From: Phragmites australis
Lineage: Eukaryota; Streptophyta; Magnoliopsida; Poales; Poaceae
Direction of reading: 5' to 3'
DNA length: 64,000 nucleotides
NCBI RefSeq assembly: GCF_958298935.1
Contig: NC_084922.1
Span: 8,186,501-8,250,500 of the forward strand
Below are positions 9,899 to 23,900 of the stretch, one piece after another; within the stretch, counting starts at the first letter, position 1; each line of letters begins with the position of its first letter. A program made the translations under genes and the position numbers. The notes beneath the pieces are model-generated. The model was not told where the DNA came from. It saw nothing but the letters and a program-made list of their open reading frames with translations, and made no database searches.

Positions 9899-11339
9899 AT
9901 ACGCTCCTTCCAGCCACGAATATTTGACTTTTTTGCGTGGATGTTTTACTGCTCATTGAATGTAACAGATGGCGTCCTGACGTGTAATCATCTTTTCACC
10001 GGTTACTGTAGCATCGTATTAAACTAATGGATAGGGGTGATATCACTGGTAGATGCACGACAGCACGATGATGCATCTTTAAGATCGGTTATCTTTAGCT
10101 GATATTTTTAAATTTTATTTTCTATAATATTCTTTAATGATATCATAGCGCTCTATAATCTTTAACAACTTTTTTTTTATTTTCTATTACCCTTTTCTTC
10201 TTTCATGTCTATAATTATCTACAGTGAACAATGATATGGGAGAAGAGACTACTCCAAATTTGAAGTAGAACCCTAACCACATCACTATATTAGTAGGATG
10301 CGGTAGCAGCTACGGATCATCATCTCCCTATGATAGTAGATGCACAATGACGCGGTAGGGATGTTGACTCTGCTTGGATGCCCTTATTAGCAATAGTCGC
10401 TCACCTAGAGAGTGTTGCTCACATGTTTCTGCAAGAGGCTTAACTATGTTGATGCTATACTTTTCTATTTTTTATATAAAAGATGCTGTCATTTTTGTTG
10501 GGATTCTTGTGTGCTGACCACTTGACAAATTGGCACAATATTGCAATGTCTGGATGCAAACAATTCCTACTGCAATGAAATCATAAACTGACAAAAATAT
10601 AAACACAACATTCAAATAGTGAGAGGTAAGAGAGGAAAACCAAATCCTCCAAAAGTAGAACCCATGCACACATGTTAGCATCCCATCTCCTCTTCTACGA
10701 TAGAGAGTGGGTGATCCAAAGGTAAACCACAATCCGGTTATGATTTTTTTGGGTTCTCCATCATACCGTCGCCGGAGGGAAAGGAGAATCTGAATCTTCG
10801 TGACCCGATATACATAATTCCTGTTAGTTAGGATTATGTTTCTCCATGCCGATTTATTTGGTGGGGGGCGTCTGGTACCTCCTGCTCCTTTTTTGGGGGT
10901 GATGGCGACAACTTCATTGAGGATGCAGGGTACTAGGGAAGTCATCGGTTATAACACGTTCTCAGCTGCCAAGCTTGTGGTGACGTTTTGCCTCCTTTTT
11001 ATCTGTCCTAATGGTGTTGCCGCCGGTAAAGGTCTAGAGAGGATTTTGCTCCTTCAAAGCATCTCTAGTGACGGTAAAGGCATCTGCACTGACAACTCCC
11101 CTAGTGTTGCTTGGAAGAGGTCAGTTATGCTTTACTTGTATGTGAATGGGTAGGAGTTTTGTGCAATCCCCATGTGCGGCAACAAGCCAATTGATTTTTT
11201 GCTACTGTCAAGAGGTGTCTTCGCTTATTTGTTATTTTGATCCACAGTCATTAACTCAGATAATTTTATATTTTATTAACATGAGTGATATCATAATCAA
11301 AAGGTTAATCCTTTGAGTGCCAGCTCATCAATTAATTCT
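9899..11339. other. Intergenic, no gene seen
   Basis: This is mixed AT-rich sequence. Short open frames at 10472-10945 (minus) and 10836-11153 (plus) have no recognisable protein signature and overlap each other. I see no feature I can support. Confidence 0.5.
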
Positions 11340-11760
11340 TGATTTTTCATGTCGTTGGCTTTGACGGTGGCGATGAAGACCGTTTTTGGGCTACCATCTC
11401 CAATGATTCCAACGGTGGTGGCGTTGGATTTATGCTTCTCTTATAGCTCCGATGACAAGATTGTCGATGATGGTTCAATGTTATAGATGCATCTTAACAA
11501 GGGTTTCATGGTGCTGTCTCCTGCGGTGATTCAAGGAGTGAGATCCTTAGTTGGATTTGGTAAGAGGATTTGACTCTCCCGCTTCGGCTCTGTGAGGCGG
11601 CGTGAGGAATTATGAAGATGGGAGGAAGGTGAACAGTATCTGAAGGTCTTCTTTGTAATTTCTTATTTTTTTTCAGGATCCTTTGTGTAAAAGAGATCGT
11701 ACTGAAATTTTAACACATAATCCCGTCCCTGCCCTTCGGGGGAAAAAACAAACAAACTGA
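11340..11760 (+). mobile_element. Possible 3' end of a non-LTR element
   Basis: The segment ends TTCTTTGTAATTTCTT, a short T-run, then GTGTAAAAGAGATCGTAC and an AAAAAACAAACAAAC tail at about 11742. The layout resembles the 3' end of a plant LINE or other retroposed transcript. No reverse transcriptase is present, so the call is weak. Confidence 0.3.
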
Positions 11761-11974
11761 TGCGGGGAAGAGATGGCTATGTTGCGCTTTCGCGATAGCG
11801 AAAACATTGCAGCCGAGGAGGAAGCAGCACGACGACGAAACGGGCCCAGCGGAAGGCAAAAGCATCTCTCTCGCCTCGTCGCCTAGTCCGCCACTCTAGG
11901 CGCCCACCACTCCGTCGTCTCTTCCTCTCGCCGCACGCAAATGGACACTTAGGCGGCGAGGCCGCCGCGCCGCA
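11756..11974 (+). promoter_or_regulatory. Presumed promoter and leader of the SSG4/TIC236-like gene
   Basis: This short GC-rich leader precedes the ATG at 11975. A three-codon upstream frame (ATG GAC ACT then stop) lies at 11941-11952. No TATA box is evident. Confidence 0.4.
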
Positions 11975-14900
11975 ATGTCGCACTGCCTCCGCGTCTCGCC
12001 CTTCCTCGCGCCGCCGCCGCCCCTCTTCCTCCTCCAACACCCGGCGCGCCGCCGCCGCAGCGGCCACCCGATCTCGAGGCCCCTCCTCACCCTCGCCCGC
12101 TTCGACCCGCCGCCGCTGCTCCGCCTCAAGGTCGCCGACTCCAGCGACTTCCCCGGGGACGCCGCCCACGCCCACCACAGCAACCACCACGCGCCGCTGC
12201 TCCCGAGGCCGCGGGCCCTGATCGGCTCCCTCGCGCCCGTATGGCGGGAGGGGCTCTTCCTCGTGCGCTGCTCCGTCTTCGCCGCCGTGGTCTCCGTTGC
12301 CGCCGCGCTCTCCTGGTTCGCGCAGCTCCGCGCCCGTTCCTTCGTCGAGGCGCGGCTCCTCCCCGCCGCGTGCGCCGCGCTCGGCGAATACCTCCAGCGG
12401 GAGGTCCGCCTCGGCAAGGTGCGCAGCGTCTCGCCGCTCGGGATCACGCTGCAGACCTGCTCCATCGGCCCGCACGCGGAGGAGTTCTCCTGCGCCGAGG
12501 TGCCCGTCATGAAGATTAGGGTCAGGCCCTTCGCCAGCCTTAGGAGGGGGAGGGTCGTCGTCGACGCCGTGCTGTCCGAGCCCACCGCGCTGGTGGCGCA
12601 GAAGAAGGATTTCTCGTGGCTTGGGATTCCCGCGCCGTCCGAGGGCACGCTCAAGAGGCACTCGGGGGAGGAGGGCATAGACTACCGCACCAAGACCAGG
12701 AGGCTCGCAAGGGAGAAGGCCGCGAAGCAATGGAACGAGGAGAGGGATAAAGCTGCAAGGGAAGCCGCTGAAAGGGGATACACCATTCCGTGTGGCCAAT
12801 CAGTTTCTCCGTCCACTGATCAGATGCTGGAGGTTGATGGGTCTACCGAGATTGGGAAGTCCAGTCCACCCCTTTGCGCTGATGAAATGCACAAGAAGGA
12901 TCATCACATGGCGACAGGCATTGACTCCGGCTCGAAGCATGCGGATTTGGAGAAATCTTTTGGTGTGAAATCTCGCATTCCAGGGATCAACCTCTGGTCT
13001 AGGATGATTTCAAGCCCTAGGAAGCTCAGGTATAGGAGAAAGGCTCACGGTAAGGTGGTATCAGATATTGACAATTCTTCCCAGCAAAGGATTCTTAGAC
13101 GCAGTGCAGATGCTGCTGTAGCATGTTTTCAGAGCAAAATAGGTCGCAGTAATCTTGATGATTCATCCCCTGGTCAAGGAAAAAGCTCATCAGATGGAGG
13201 TCATACGAATTTTGGTTGTGATGAAACTGCTTCTAATGTTGGACGACCTATTGGCAGCTCCAAGACTGCATCAACGAACTTTTCTGAATCACCATCCAAT
13301 ACTTTTCACAGTATGGATTATTCAGGTAAAGGAAAATATTCAAGTGCAGTGCCGATCATCAGTTCAGATGATGCCTTTAATGGGCGTTCTCATAATCAAC
13401 TATTTAGTCAGTGTAGTTCATGTAATTTGGATAGCAGCAGGTTAGTGTGCCACCATTTGGAAGATCTGCAGCTTGGTCAGGCCAACTTCTCCCAGTGCCC
13501 TGTATTGGGAAAATTTGAGAATTGTTCCGAAGATAAACTTGGTCCTCAGCAGGAAATCATTTTTGGGAATTTCGGTTCATGCACGCATTCTCACAACTGG
13601 GTATCATTTTGGCCTTTCCAATTAAAAGGGTTCCCTGTCAGTCTTAATGCACCATGTGCATCTCTAGATGTTCAAATTCAGAAGTTGAAGTCACAATTTG
13701 CCATTGGTCCTGGAGACATCTCTGCTGAACTTTCAGAAGGGGTTAGCCAGATCCATCCTGGTGGTGTTCAGCAGGCACTTCCCATCACCCTTGATTCTGT
13801 TTATTTCAATGGAGGGAACTTGATGCTTCTGGGATATGGTGATCAGGAACCCAGGTTTGACCTCTTCTTTTCCATCTCCATTGCAAATATGTGCTCTTAT
13901 ATAGTTCTGTCCTTTCTAGTGCATTGTCTATATTGGGATATTTTTGTGACCATTTCTCTCTGCCCATGAATTTGCTCCGTTTGTCAGCAATCAACCTTCA
14001 ACATTGTGAATGATAAATATTCTCAATGTAGGCCTTCAAATTCATATTTTTAGATATTATAACCCGGAGTCATCACTCCAGAGCGAATATATTAAAGCAT
14101 AGCACTCAGAGTCTGGGTAGAGTATGCAACATGCACTTCACTTTATCTTAGTTTGTCAACACAATTTTGTAGGCTTTTGAAATGTGAATAATTCTTCAGC
14201 AGTGGATATAGAGTTTGATAATTCCAAACTAATTTCAGCTTCAAAGCGCTACACATTTGATTATAATATATTAATATCCACTAATGGCATTTTAAATGAT
14301 CCCTCTACTTAGTTTGGACTGATTGCCTCCGTATTGTAGAGAAATGAAACACGCAAATGGACACATCAAGTTCAAAAACAGTTATAATCGTGTACATGTG
14401 CATGTAACTGGGAACTGCATGGAGTGGAGGCAAGATCGGACCTCTCAAGGAGGGGGTTATCTTTCTACAGATGTTTTTGTTGACATAGCTGAGCAAACAT
14501 GGCATGCTAATCTCAATGTACTCAATGCTTTTGTTCCGGTAATGCAACTACTTTTATGATTTCTGTTTGATTGTAACTTTATTATAGAATTTCACAAAAC
14601 AAGGATGTTGGAAGTTTAATTTTTGTGTTGAAAGGAGGTTTTCATGTGCAGCTGTTTGAAAGGATTCTACAAATACCTGTTATTTGGCACAAAGGAAGAA
14701 CTACCGGTGAGGTAATTCTCTAAGCATGATCTCTTACATGTTCTTTTTCCCACTGCTCGCATTGTTACACATTCATATTTTTGAAGACATGTTTTGAGAT
14801 GTGACTTTCACATGCACTCAATGAGTGGCTGGAATTAATAGGGCTTACTGTTAGTCTGCTACCTACATCAAGACATCCATGTCTCATGAAACATTTCTTT

Positions 14901-17900
14901 TTCCATGCTTGAACGTATGAAATGCTTACAGCGTTTTGCCTTTTCCTCTTCCAGGTGCATATCTGTATGTCAAAGGGTGATAGTTTCCCGAGCATTCATG
15001 GTCAGCTTGATGTGAAAGGCCTAGCTTTTCAGATATTAGATGCTCCATCATCATTTTCAGTACGTTTATGCTTAACCCAATATGTTATATAGAATAGAGT
15101 ATTTGGAAATGTTAGTGCTGGAAACATTTCAAGTGTTTAGTTACTACTTTTTAACAAAAAGCTTGAATACATTCAGGATATAGTTGCAACTCTATCTTTT
15201 CGTGGTCAAAGAGTATTTCTACATAATGCAAGTGGTTGGTTTGGTGATGCTCCAGTTGAAGCTTCAGGAGATTTTGGTTTAAATCCTGAGGACGGAGAGT
15301 TTCATCTGTTGTGCCAGGTATATTGAAATGTTCTGATTGCATATATAGGTTTATATCATACACAAAGTCTCCTAAACAACAATGCTTACATTATTTGATA
15401 ATTTTGATTCTCTTTCCAGGTTCCATCCGTTGAAGTTAATGCACTTATGAGGACAATGAAAATGAGATCTCTTATGTTCCCGGTACAACTTAGTCTCTCT
15501 GTGATTTCTTTTGGCCTTTTGGGTGCTGCAGGCCTTGTTTGGTATTATATTCAAGTCCTGCATGCAGTTGGATTTGTTTGCTTTGATTCAATTGCCTTGT
15601 AATATTTGGACACATTATGGATGGTTTAACTATAGTGTGCTTGAAATCAATTCTAGATATTCTAGTGTTAAATATAAAAGAGGCAAGAATATTGATTAGT
15701 TTTGTAAAGAAAGAACATGTTACAAACTAGTTTTGCACTGCTCAATTCAATGTGGTAGTTTACCCTCTAATCCCATATACAGAATTAGCTAAATTGAGTT
15801 AACTTATTTTGTAGAACGAGAAAAAAATAGCTAGATATTAATATATATAATCTATTTGTATGGGCCTCGTTGTATGGATAGATTAATTAACTTACTAACC
15901 CATTTAGGTGAATATTGATGGCTAAATTCACTTATTTGCCTGGTCATGGTTGCTGTGCTTCACCTCAAAAATGCAAATCACCTTGCTTCTTAGCATATAA
16001 AGAATTATCCTTGGATAAGGCAAAATGTTCATTTTAAATTATCATTTTGAGCTAGGGATTTCACATTTATTTCTTAAGCAATAATTTAGAATGATCTCTA
16101 GTTATGGTGTAGATGTGTTGGAACACCTTTATGCCTCATGTTTTTGTTTGCCCTTTAAAACTTGATTTTTGATACAATAACCTAATATATTCAGTTGGCT
16201 GGTGCTGTTACTGCTGTATTTAACTGTCAAGGACCCCTTGATGCTCCTGTTTTTGTTGGAAGTGGGATTGTCTCAAGGAAGTCCCCTTCAATATCTGGTA
16301 TGCCTCCATCTGCAGCTTCTGAAGCTGTGATGCAAAACAAAGAGGCTGGTGCAGTGGCTGCATTTGACCATATTCCATTCTCTCATGTATCAGCCAATTT
16401 CACTTTCAACCTCGATAACTGTGTGAGTACAAATATAACCATCATTTTTGCAATTTTGGAAGTGTATGAATTTAGCAACTATTCTCTTAGTCACCATCAC
16501 TGGCTGCAGGTTGCTGATCTATATGGTATCAGAGCATGCCTATTGGATGGTGGAGAAATTCGAGGGGCTGGTAATGCATGGATTTGCCCAGAGGTATTGT
16601 TGTTACATACTTATAGTCTTAAACTTCCAGACATTCCATGTTTGAGTTAAACTTGAGCACACTAACTTCTTTCCACTTCTACCATAGTGGCTTCAGTTTG
16701 CCTCACATTGCCTAATCATTATTCATTGCGCACTCAATACTCAGAACAAAGTGGATGATTTTTTATTTTATTATGCTGAATAGATGGTGATACAATAACA
16801 ACTCATAAAATGAAAATGCCAATGGAATGTTAGAATGCAATGTATTCGCAAAGGGCATTCCTTAGGTCCATATGTTGTTCACAACTTTGGCCATGCCACA
16901 AATATGATTGCAGCCCGGCAAAGTCATTCTATCGCTCAATTTTCTGGAGTTACAGTAAATGAGCATTTCTGAGAGCCTACCAAACAACTGCCAACAACAG
17001 ATTTTTTTTTTTTGAAAGTTCCTAACAAATGGAATAATAGCAATGCGCTCCTAAGAAAGGCAAGTATATATATTACTCCAATCGATAGTCTACCATTTCT
17101 CATGAGTACAAGTAATCACCTTATGTAAAATATAGTTACAGATTTAGATCTTTGCAGGGGGGAGGTGATGATTCTGCTATGGATATTAATTTGTCTGGGA
17201 GCATTTTACTTGATAAGGTTTTGCATCGTTACATTCCTGGAGGAATCCAGCTGATTCCAGTCAAAATTGGAGAGCTCAATGGAGAGACTAGACTTTCTGG
17301 TTCTTTTATTAGACCGTGAGTATCATAGATGTAACTTCTGCAGTCCTAATGGCCAAGCAGATTTAGTATTTTTCTGACCATCTAACAACAACAAAAATCT
17401 ATTACAGGAAATTTGATATCAAGTGGGCTGCCCCAAATGCAGAAGATTCTTTTTCAGATGCACGTGGCAGTATTGTTATCGCACATGATTATATTATGGT
17501 CAACTCATCATCAGTTGCCTTTGATTTAAATACTCGAGTTCAAACATCATATATTGATGACTACTTGCTGAACAAGGATACCTATCAAATGAAAAAAATC
17601 ATGCCACTAATTGTGGAGGGTGTTGATTTGGATTTACGTATGCGAGGCTTTGAGTTTGCTCATATAGCTTCCTCAATACCTTTTGATTCGCCACGGCCAT
17701 TACATTTGAAAGCATCTGGAAGGGTCAAATTTCAAGGAAAAGTTATGAAATCTATCAATATAGTCGATGGCAAGATGAATGGTATCCTGCAAAATATCAT
17801 TGACCAAAATAAGCTTGAGACTGATGTGTCAAGGCTTGTTGGCAACATATCTCTATCTGGAATAAAACTAAACCAACTCATGCTATCGCCACAGTCTACT

Positions 17901-20900
17901 GGTTCCCTTTCCATATCACGGGATTCTATGATGGTAATTTCTTATCAAAATAGTTTTTTTCGTTGTTTTCATCCACCATATTCAACTTTGTTTGCTTGTA
18001 GATGATATTGTAGTCAAATTCATTTTTCTTTTCTTATTGCACATGTATTAGTTGTGTTTACTTCACACCATGATTGGAAACAATAATGGTACTATGTGCC
18101 AAACAGATCTGCCGTACTCTATAAAGAATATTTATTTACTTCCTATACTTTGCCTTTTCAATTACAAGATATCCCATATCTATTTTGCAACACAAATCAA
18201 GAGGCAAGTAGTAAATATGATAAGAATTGAATTTCTGAATAATCCATATCCTTGATTTGTTTATTTTTATGTAAGCTTTGGGGGTCTATATCCACTCAAA
18301 GTATATTTTGCTTTCCAAGTTGACACACTTCTCTTTCTTGAACCAACATACTTCTCTTTCTAATTACTACAATATTTGTACTACTTTAACAAATTACATT
18401 TCGACAATACCATTTTTTGTTTCTCGAACACACAAGAGAGCTGTGTATCTTTGTATTAAGAAGAAAAGAGTTGATTTGAAATAAAAGTACCTCCCAAAGA
18501 GGGAAAGGCACGAAGATACTACATAAACCCACACACACACATAAAAAATAGGGTACTCACCACTAATAAGTAAAACTTGACCCGACCAAAACAATACACC
18601 ACAGATTGGCTTCATCTGAAACCTTTTGCAATACAACCTCAATCCGTGGCGTTGCTCCATTAAAAACGCAATCATTTTGGTGTTTCCACAAGCACAAGGT
18701 GCCCAATATGATTAGAGAATTCAACCCCTTCCGGTAAGAATTGTCTACCTTACCAAACGCCTCCCTCCACCAATTAGCAAAAACAATATTGTGTTGGGCT
18801 GGTGCAAGCTCCTGCAAGCCAACACGATGAAGGAGATGGAACCAAAACTCGCGGGCGAAAACGCAGTTTGTTAGGATATGCTGTACCGTTTCTTCTTCTT
18901 GGTCACACAAAGGACATGATTCCGGATGGGGAAGGTTTCGATGTTGAAGTCGATCTGATGTCCAACATCTATTCCAGTTGGCCAACCAGAGAAAGAAATT
19001 GCAACGTGGTGGTGCCCAAGATCTCCATATTCTTTCCCATGGCTCAAAGGTGATGGCTCCAGTAAAAAGCATTTTATAAGCAGACTTGGCGGAGAATTGT
19101 CCGGAGGCAGAATGAATCCAAAAGTGTTGATCTTGCTCCTGAGGTAGTAATACCACATCATCAAGTAAATCCCATAGGTGTAGATACTCAATGAGGATGG
19201 GCACGGAAAGCCCCCCCCCCCCCCCCCCAACGTCCCAGACCCAACATCGATCCTTAAGGGCTTCAGCAACCATTCTCTGCCGGAGAGCACGCTTTGGAAT
19301 TATGGAGATCAAGGATGGAGCAAGCTCTGCAATAGAACGCCCATGTAGCCACCTATCCGACCAGAAAAAAGTTGAGAGACCATTACCAACCTGTGTGGTA
19401 ACCGAGATTGCAAAAAATGCTATTGAGTTGCTATGGACAGGCAGCTGCAATCCTTGCCAAGGCTGATCAGGTTGGGTTTTCTTAAGCCAAAGCCACCTCA
19501 TTCATAGAGCCCAACCAAGCATTTCCAAGTTATGAATCCCCAACCCATCAAGCTCCAACAACCTGCAAGTTTTGTCCCATGAGACAAGGCAATGGCCACC
19601 ATTGACCTCCTTGCGGCCCTTCCAGAGAAATGCCTAACGTGCTTTATCAATGGCTTTCAGAGCCCATTTAGGGAGATCCATTGCAATTAGTTGGTATATG
19701 GGAATTGAAGTCAGAATCGCTTGCACAAGAGTTGCTCGACCAGGCCTCATCAAAAGTGATGCCTTCCACCCCGGTAGTTTGTCCGTCACTTCATCAATCA
19801 GCGGCATCACATCAGCCTTTGTAAGTTTCGTAATAGAGAGAGGCAAGCCCAGATATTTGCAAGGAAAGTTGGCAATGTCACACTGCAGAGCCGCTTGAGA
19901 GACCTCCAAATCAGTGCCGTTGCACTGAATAAGAGAGACTGAACACTTCTGCAAGTTTGTTTTTAACCACGAAGCATCCGCGAAAAGAGCAATACTATAG
20001 AAATTTCCAAGTAAACAAACATTGCAACAGAGATTTCATTGAAACAACGGTACATTGTAATTTTAAGACTTTAATAGTCTTTAGTACCATGTACACAGTC
20101 ACTGGTTCTACAAGAAATGAAGCTTGTCTTCTTGAATGCATATGGTTTTGATAGTTTCCGACATGAAGTTTTGCTCTCAAAATTTGGTTAGAGCATGCAA
20201 TCATTTTTGTTTATGTTGATTTTTAGTATTGTATCTGTATGGACTTCAGTGTGCTCCCTGTCCATTTTTCTCTTACAATCTCTATTCCCTGGTCAACAGT
20301 TAAATGCTACTGGCAGGCCTGATGAAAAAATTTCCATAGAAGTGAATGGGCCATTGTTTTTCAGTACAAACAAGGCTATTCAAGATGTAAGGCTTCTGTC
20401 AGTTTTCCTCCAAAAGGGGCAGCTCAGATCTAACATCTGTTATCATCCTGAAAGTTTGACTAGTCTAGAGGTACATTACTGGCATGTTTGTACTTTGCTT
20501 GCCAACAGATTATTCAAGAGCATTACAGATTTCACAAAGGCCATTTCAATATCAATTTTTTTTAGCCTTGTTTCCTGATTTTAAAGGTTCGGAATTTGCC
20601 ACTTGATGAGCTGGAGTTTGCTTCATTGCGTGGATTTATTCAGAAGGTAACCTTTGTTCTGCATAATAATACGCCCTATTGTGTTTTTTTTGGGGTAATG
20701 CTATGGCAGGTTTTGTACTATGGTTTTTCTATTATTTCTGTCTAGATCTCTTTGGTTGGTGCTGCTCGGTATCATGTACTTATAACTAAATTACTGACAT
20801 ATCTAAGTTTGGGTACATTTTTTCTTGAGGTTGCTGTGCTTTACATTCTCTAAGATATATTGTCTTAGCCTCTTAGGTTATGTTGTGTTACTTCAACCAT

Positions 20901-23900
20901 CAACAATATGCAACTACAAGAACAACAACAAAGCCTTTAGTCCCAAGCAGGTTGTTGTTGGCAGGCTAGATATGGAACCCAACAAAAGTCACACGAACCA
21001 TTGACAATATGTGATCCTGTAAAAATGTTATATCTATTATATTATTATTTGAGGGAAAAAAGGAGTCATCACGTTCGCTCTCAAGGTCAAGAAATTACCA
21101 TGTTAATCAGAAAAAAAGAAAAATGATCTAGACCATTCATTGTTTTGAACATCTAACGGTCTAAATTAAACCAAAGAGCCAGTATCAAATACAATTAATA
21201 CATAGCTAAATTTGGAAACAAAAGAGTCCATATCAAATACGATTAATAAATACCTAAATTCGGAATTAAAAAAAATGGAAAATTAGCAATTCGATTGCCA
21301 TACAGTTTGGGAAACAAAATATCTAAATAAAGAATCCAAATAAAATAAAATTAATAATAATTAAAATTAGGGTTAGAATAGAAGAAATAAGGATCCATAT
21401 CAAATAGTCTTATAAAAAATCAAACTATTATAAAAAATAAATACCTAAATAAAAAGTCCATGTAAAATACAATTAATGAATAGCTAAAATTCATAATAAA
21501 AAATAATGAAAAAAAAATCAAAATTCTTACTAAGATAATAGATTAAGAAGCATTGTTTATCTCAAGGTCGTCACATCAAGCAGGTAGCAGGTAAGACAAA
21601 CATATTCTGATTTTAGTTGGACTACCTACACCTGACACATGATTTCACAGTTGATCAAAATGTATACAAATTGAACCAATATGTGTATACGATTCGGGTA
21701 CAAGTTTGGAGTATAAATAATTTTCTTTTCCACTAACTTAATTTTTATTTGTTCTAATGTTATGTGTTTCGTAACTAGATGACACTAACCTCATAAAAAA
21801 CTAAAGAGACTATTTTTAATAAAAGATTATCATGACAAAATATTGTAGTGAGGCTAGCCACGCTATTAGCGTGTGCCACCTTTCTAGTTGTGATTATGTT
21901 AACAAAGTTTTATTTACCTTCTCAGTTGAAAATGTGACATGTGGTATTTGCAGTGCTGCAACTTTCTGGTTTACTGCTATGTCTGTTCTGTCTATTAATC
22001 ACAAAATATGTTTTTTTTGTAGTTTTGGTCACTTTTTTTGTACCATCCAGTTCTAGTTTTTTCCTTCTTACGTTTAATGAAAAGTTGTAGACATCCAGAT
22101 TCAATCCGGAAACTTCAAAATCATAAACCTTTGTTAATGTAATAAATTGCTAAGCTAGTGGAGCAATCTACTATTAATATCTGATGCAACATTTTTTTTG
22201 CTTACAGGCAGAACTTCAGCTTAATTTCCAAAAAAGAAGAGGTCATGGTTTGTTGTCAGTAATTCGTCCCAAATTTAGTGGCATGCTTGGCGAAGCACTT
22301 GATATAGCTGCTCGATGGAGTGGCGATGTTGTGAGTTTTTCTTTTAATAATTTTTTTCTTTGTTTTCTAAGGTTAGCATGTTACTATCACGTTCTGTGTA
22401 CTGACCATTTTAGCAGATGTTTGATATATTGGTATCCATAGCTTTACATATGTTTGCCACTTGTTGAGTATAGAATAGTAGCTGTGAGGAAACTTCACTC
22501 ATAATTATAACTCATTTTTTATGGTTTCTAGTGTCTCCAATGTTTGATTTTCTCAAAAACAAAAATCAGAGAACATTTTTCGTATCATGTAGTATATATA
22601 ATGAAGCCATGTGGGACGGGTTTTTATTTCAGTTCTGAAACCAAGATCGATGAACCCTCTCTATTTAGACACAGCATTTTATAGTTGAAGATCTATCTGC
22701 TAGGGGCTGGGAGGATCTGTACAATTGTATTCTGGAGTGCAAGACAATATGTAGTAACACATTCATGGAAGAGGTGTATACTGATATGTACGCCAAAGAA
22801 ACAACTCATTTAATGCTATTGATTTTCTGTTAGTTACAGTAATTTGTATTAGTTACCACTGTCTAATTAGTGTATAGTGTAAATGTGTTTTTGCATCCAT
22901 AAGTTTTTCCCGCAATTGTTATTCTTTTTTTTAGCGAGATTATTATCTTATTTTAATCATTAATTAGTGACCATCTCTTTTTTTTTCTTTTACTTACTAG
23001 CCTTTCCTTTGTATTTTTAATACCCAGATTACTTTGGAGAAATCAGTCCTAGAGCAAGCTAATAGCAAGTATGAGGTTCAAGGGGAGTATGTATTTCCCG
23101 GAACACGTGATAGATTTCCTGTGGAAAGTCAGAGTAATGGGTTCATAGAGAAAGCAATGGGAGGGCATCTTGGTAGCATAATGTCTTCGATGGGCAGGTG
23201 GAGGATGAGACTAGAGGTCCCGGGTGCTGAAGTAGCTGAAATGCTTCCTTTAGCAAGGCTTCTTTCACGAAGTACAGACCCAGTTATTCGTTCCAGATCA
23301 AAGGTGTACATTTGGTCTCTCATTTGCTGTTCCCTTTTTCTTTGGTTGGACAAAGTATGTGTTGGTATTTTATGGTCTGTTAAATGACAGAGCCATATAA
23401 CCCTCCATTTATTTCAGGAACTTTTTATGCAATGTCTGAACTCTGTTGGGTTCAATGCTGAAAGCCTTCATGATCAGCGAAAGGTACTGTACTGAAGCTA
23501 GTGATTTTAGCAAAATTGATCCACAGGCATAGGGTTTGATGTCTTGCCTAATCCCATGGTCCCACTATGATATTATCTGCTACTTTATTTTAAACTTTAC
23601 CACATTTCTTGATCCAGGCATTAGAAATGTATCATGATTGGTTGGATGACGACACAATGGAAGATATAACACTTCCTGGCTTAGCTGAACTGAGAGGTTA
23701 TTGGCGTGGCTCTCTTGATGCCAGTGGAGGTGGAAATGGAGATACTATGGTTAGCATGTTCAGGAATTGACTCTTGCATTTTTGTCTCAGTAATTGTTGA
23801 TGGACTCCTTATAGTGGTCTTTCTGTTAAGACTTCTAGAACAATTGAGAAGTGGCTTGAGTGCACATGTATTTTGTTCAATTTTATTTTACATTCTTTTG

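Noticed and set aside
11777..12799. Minus-strand open frames opposite exon 1 of the SSG4-like gene
   Set aside because: Shadows of the GC-rich first exon; Arg/Glu/Gly-rich, without known motif.
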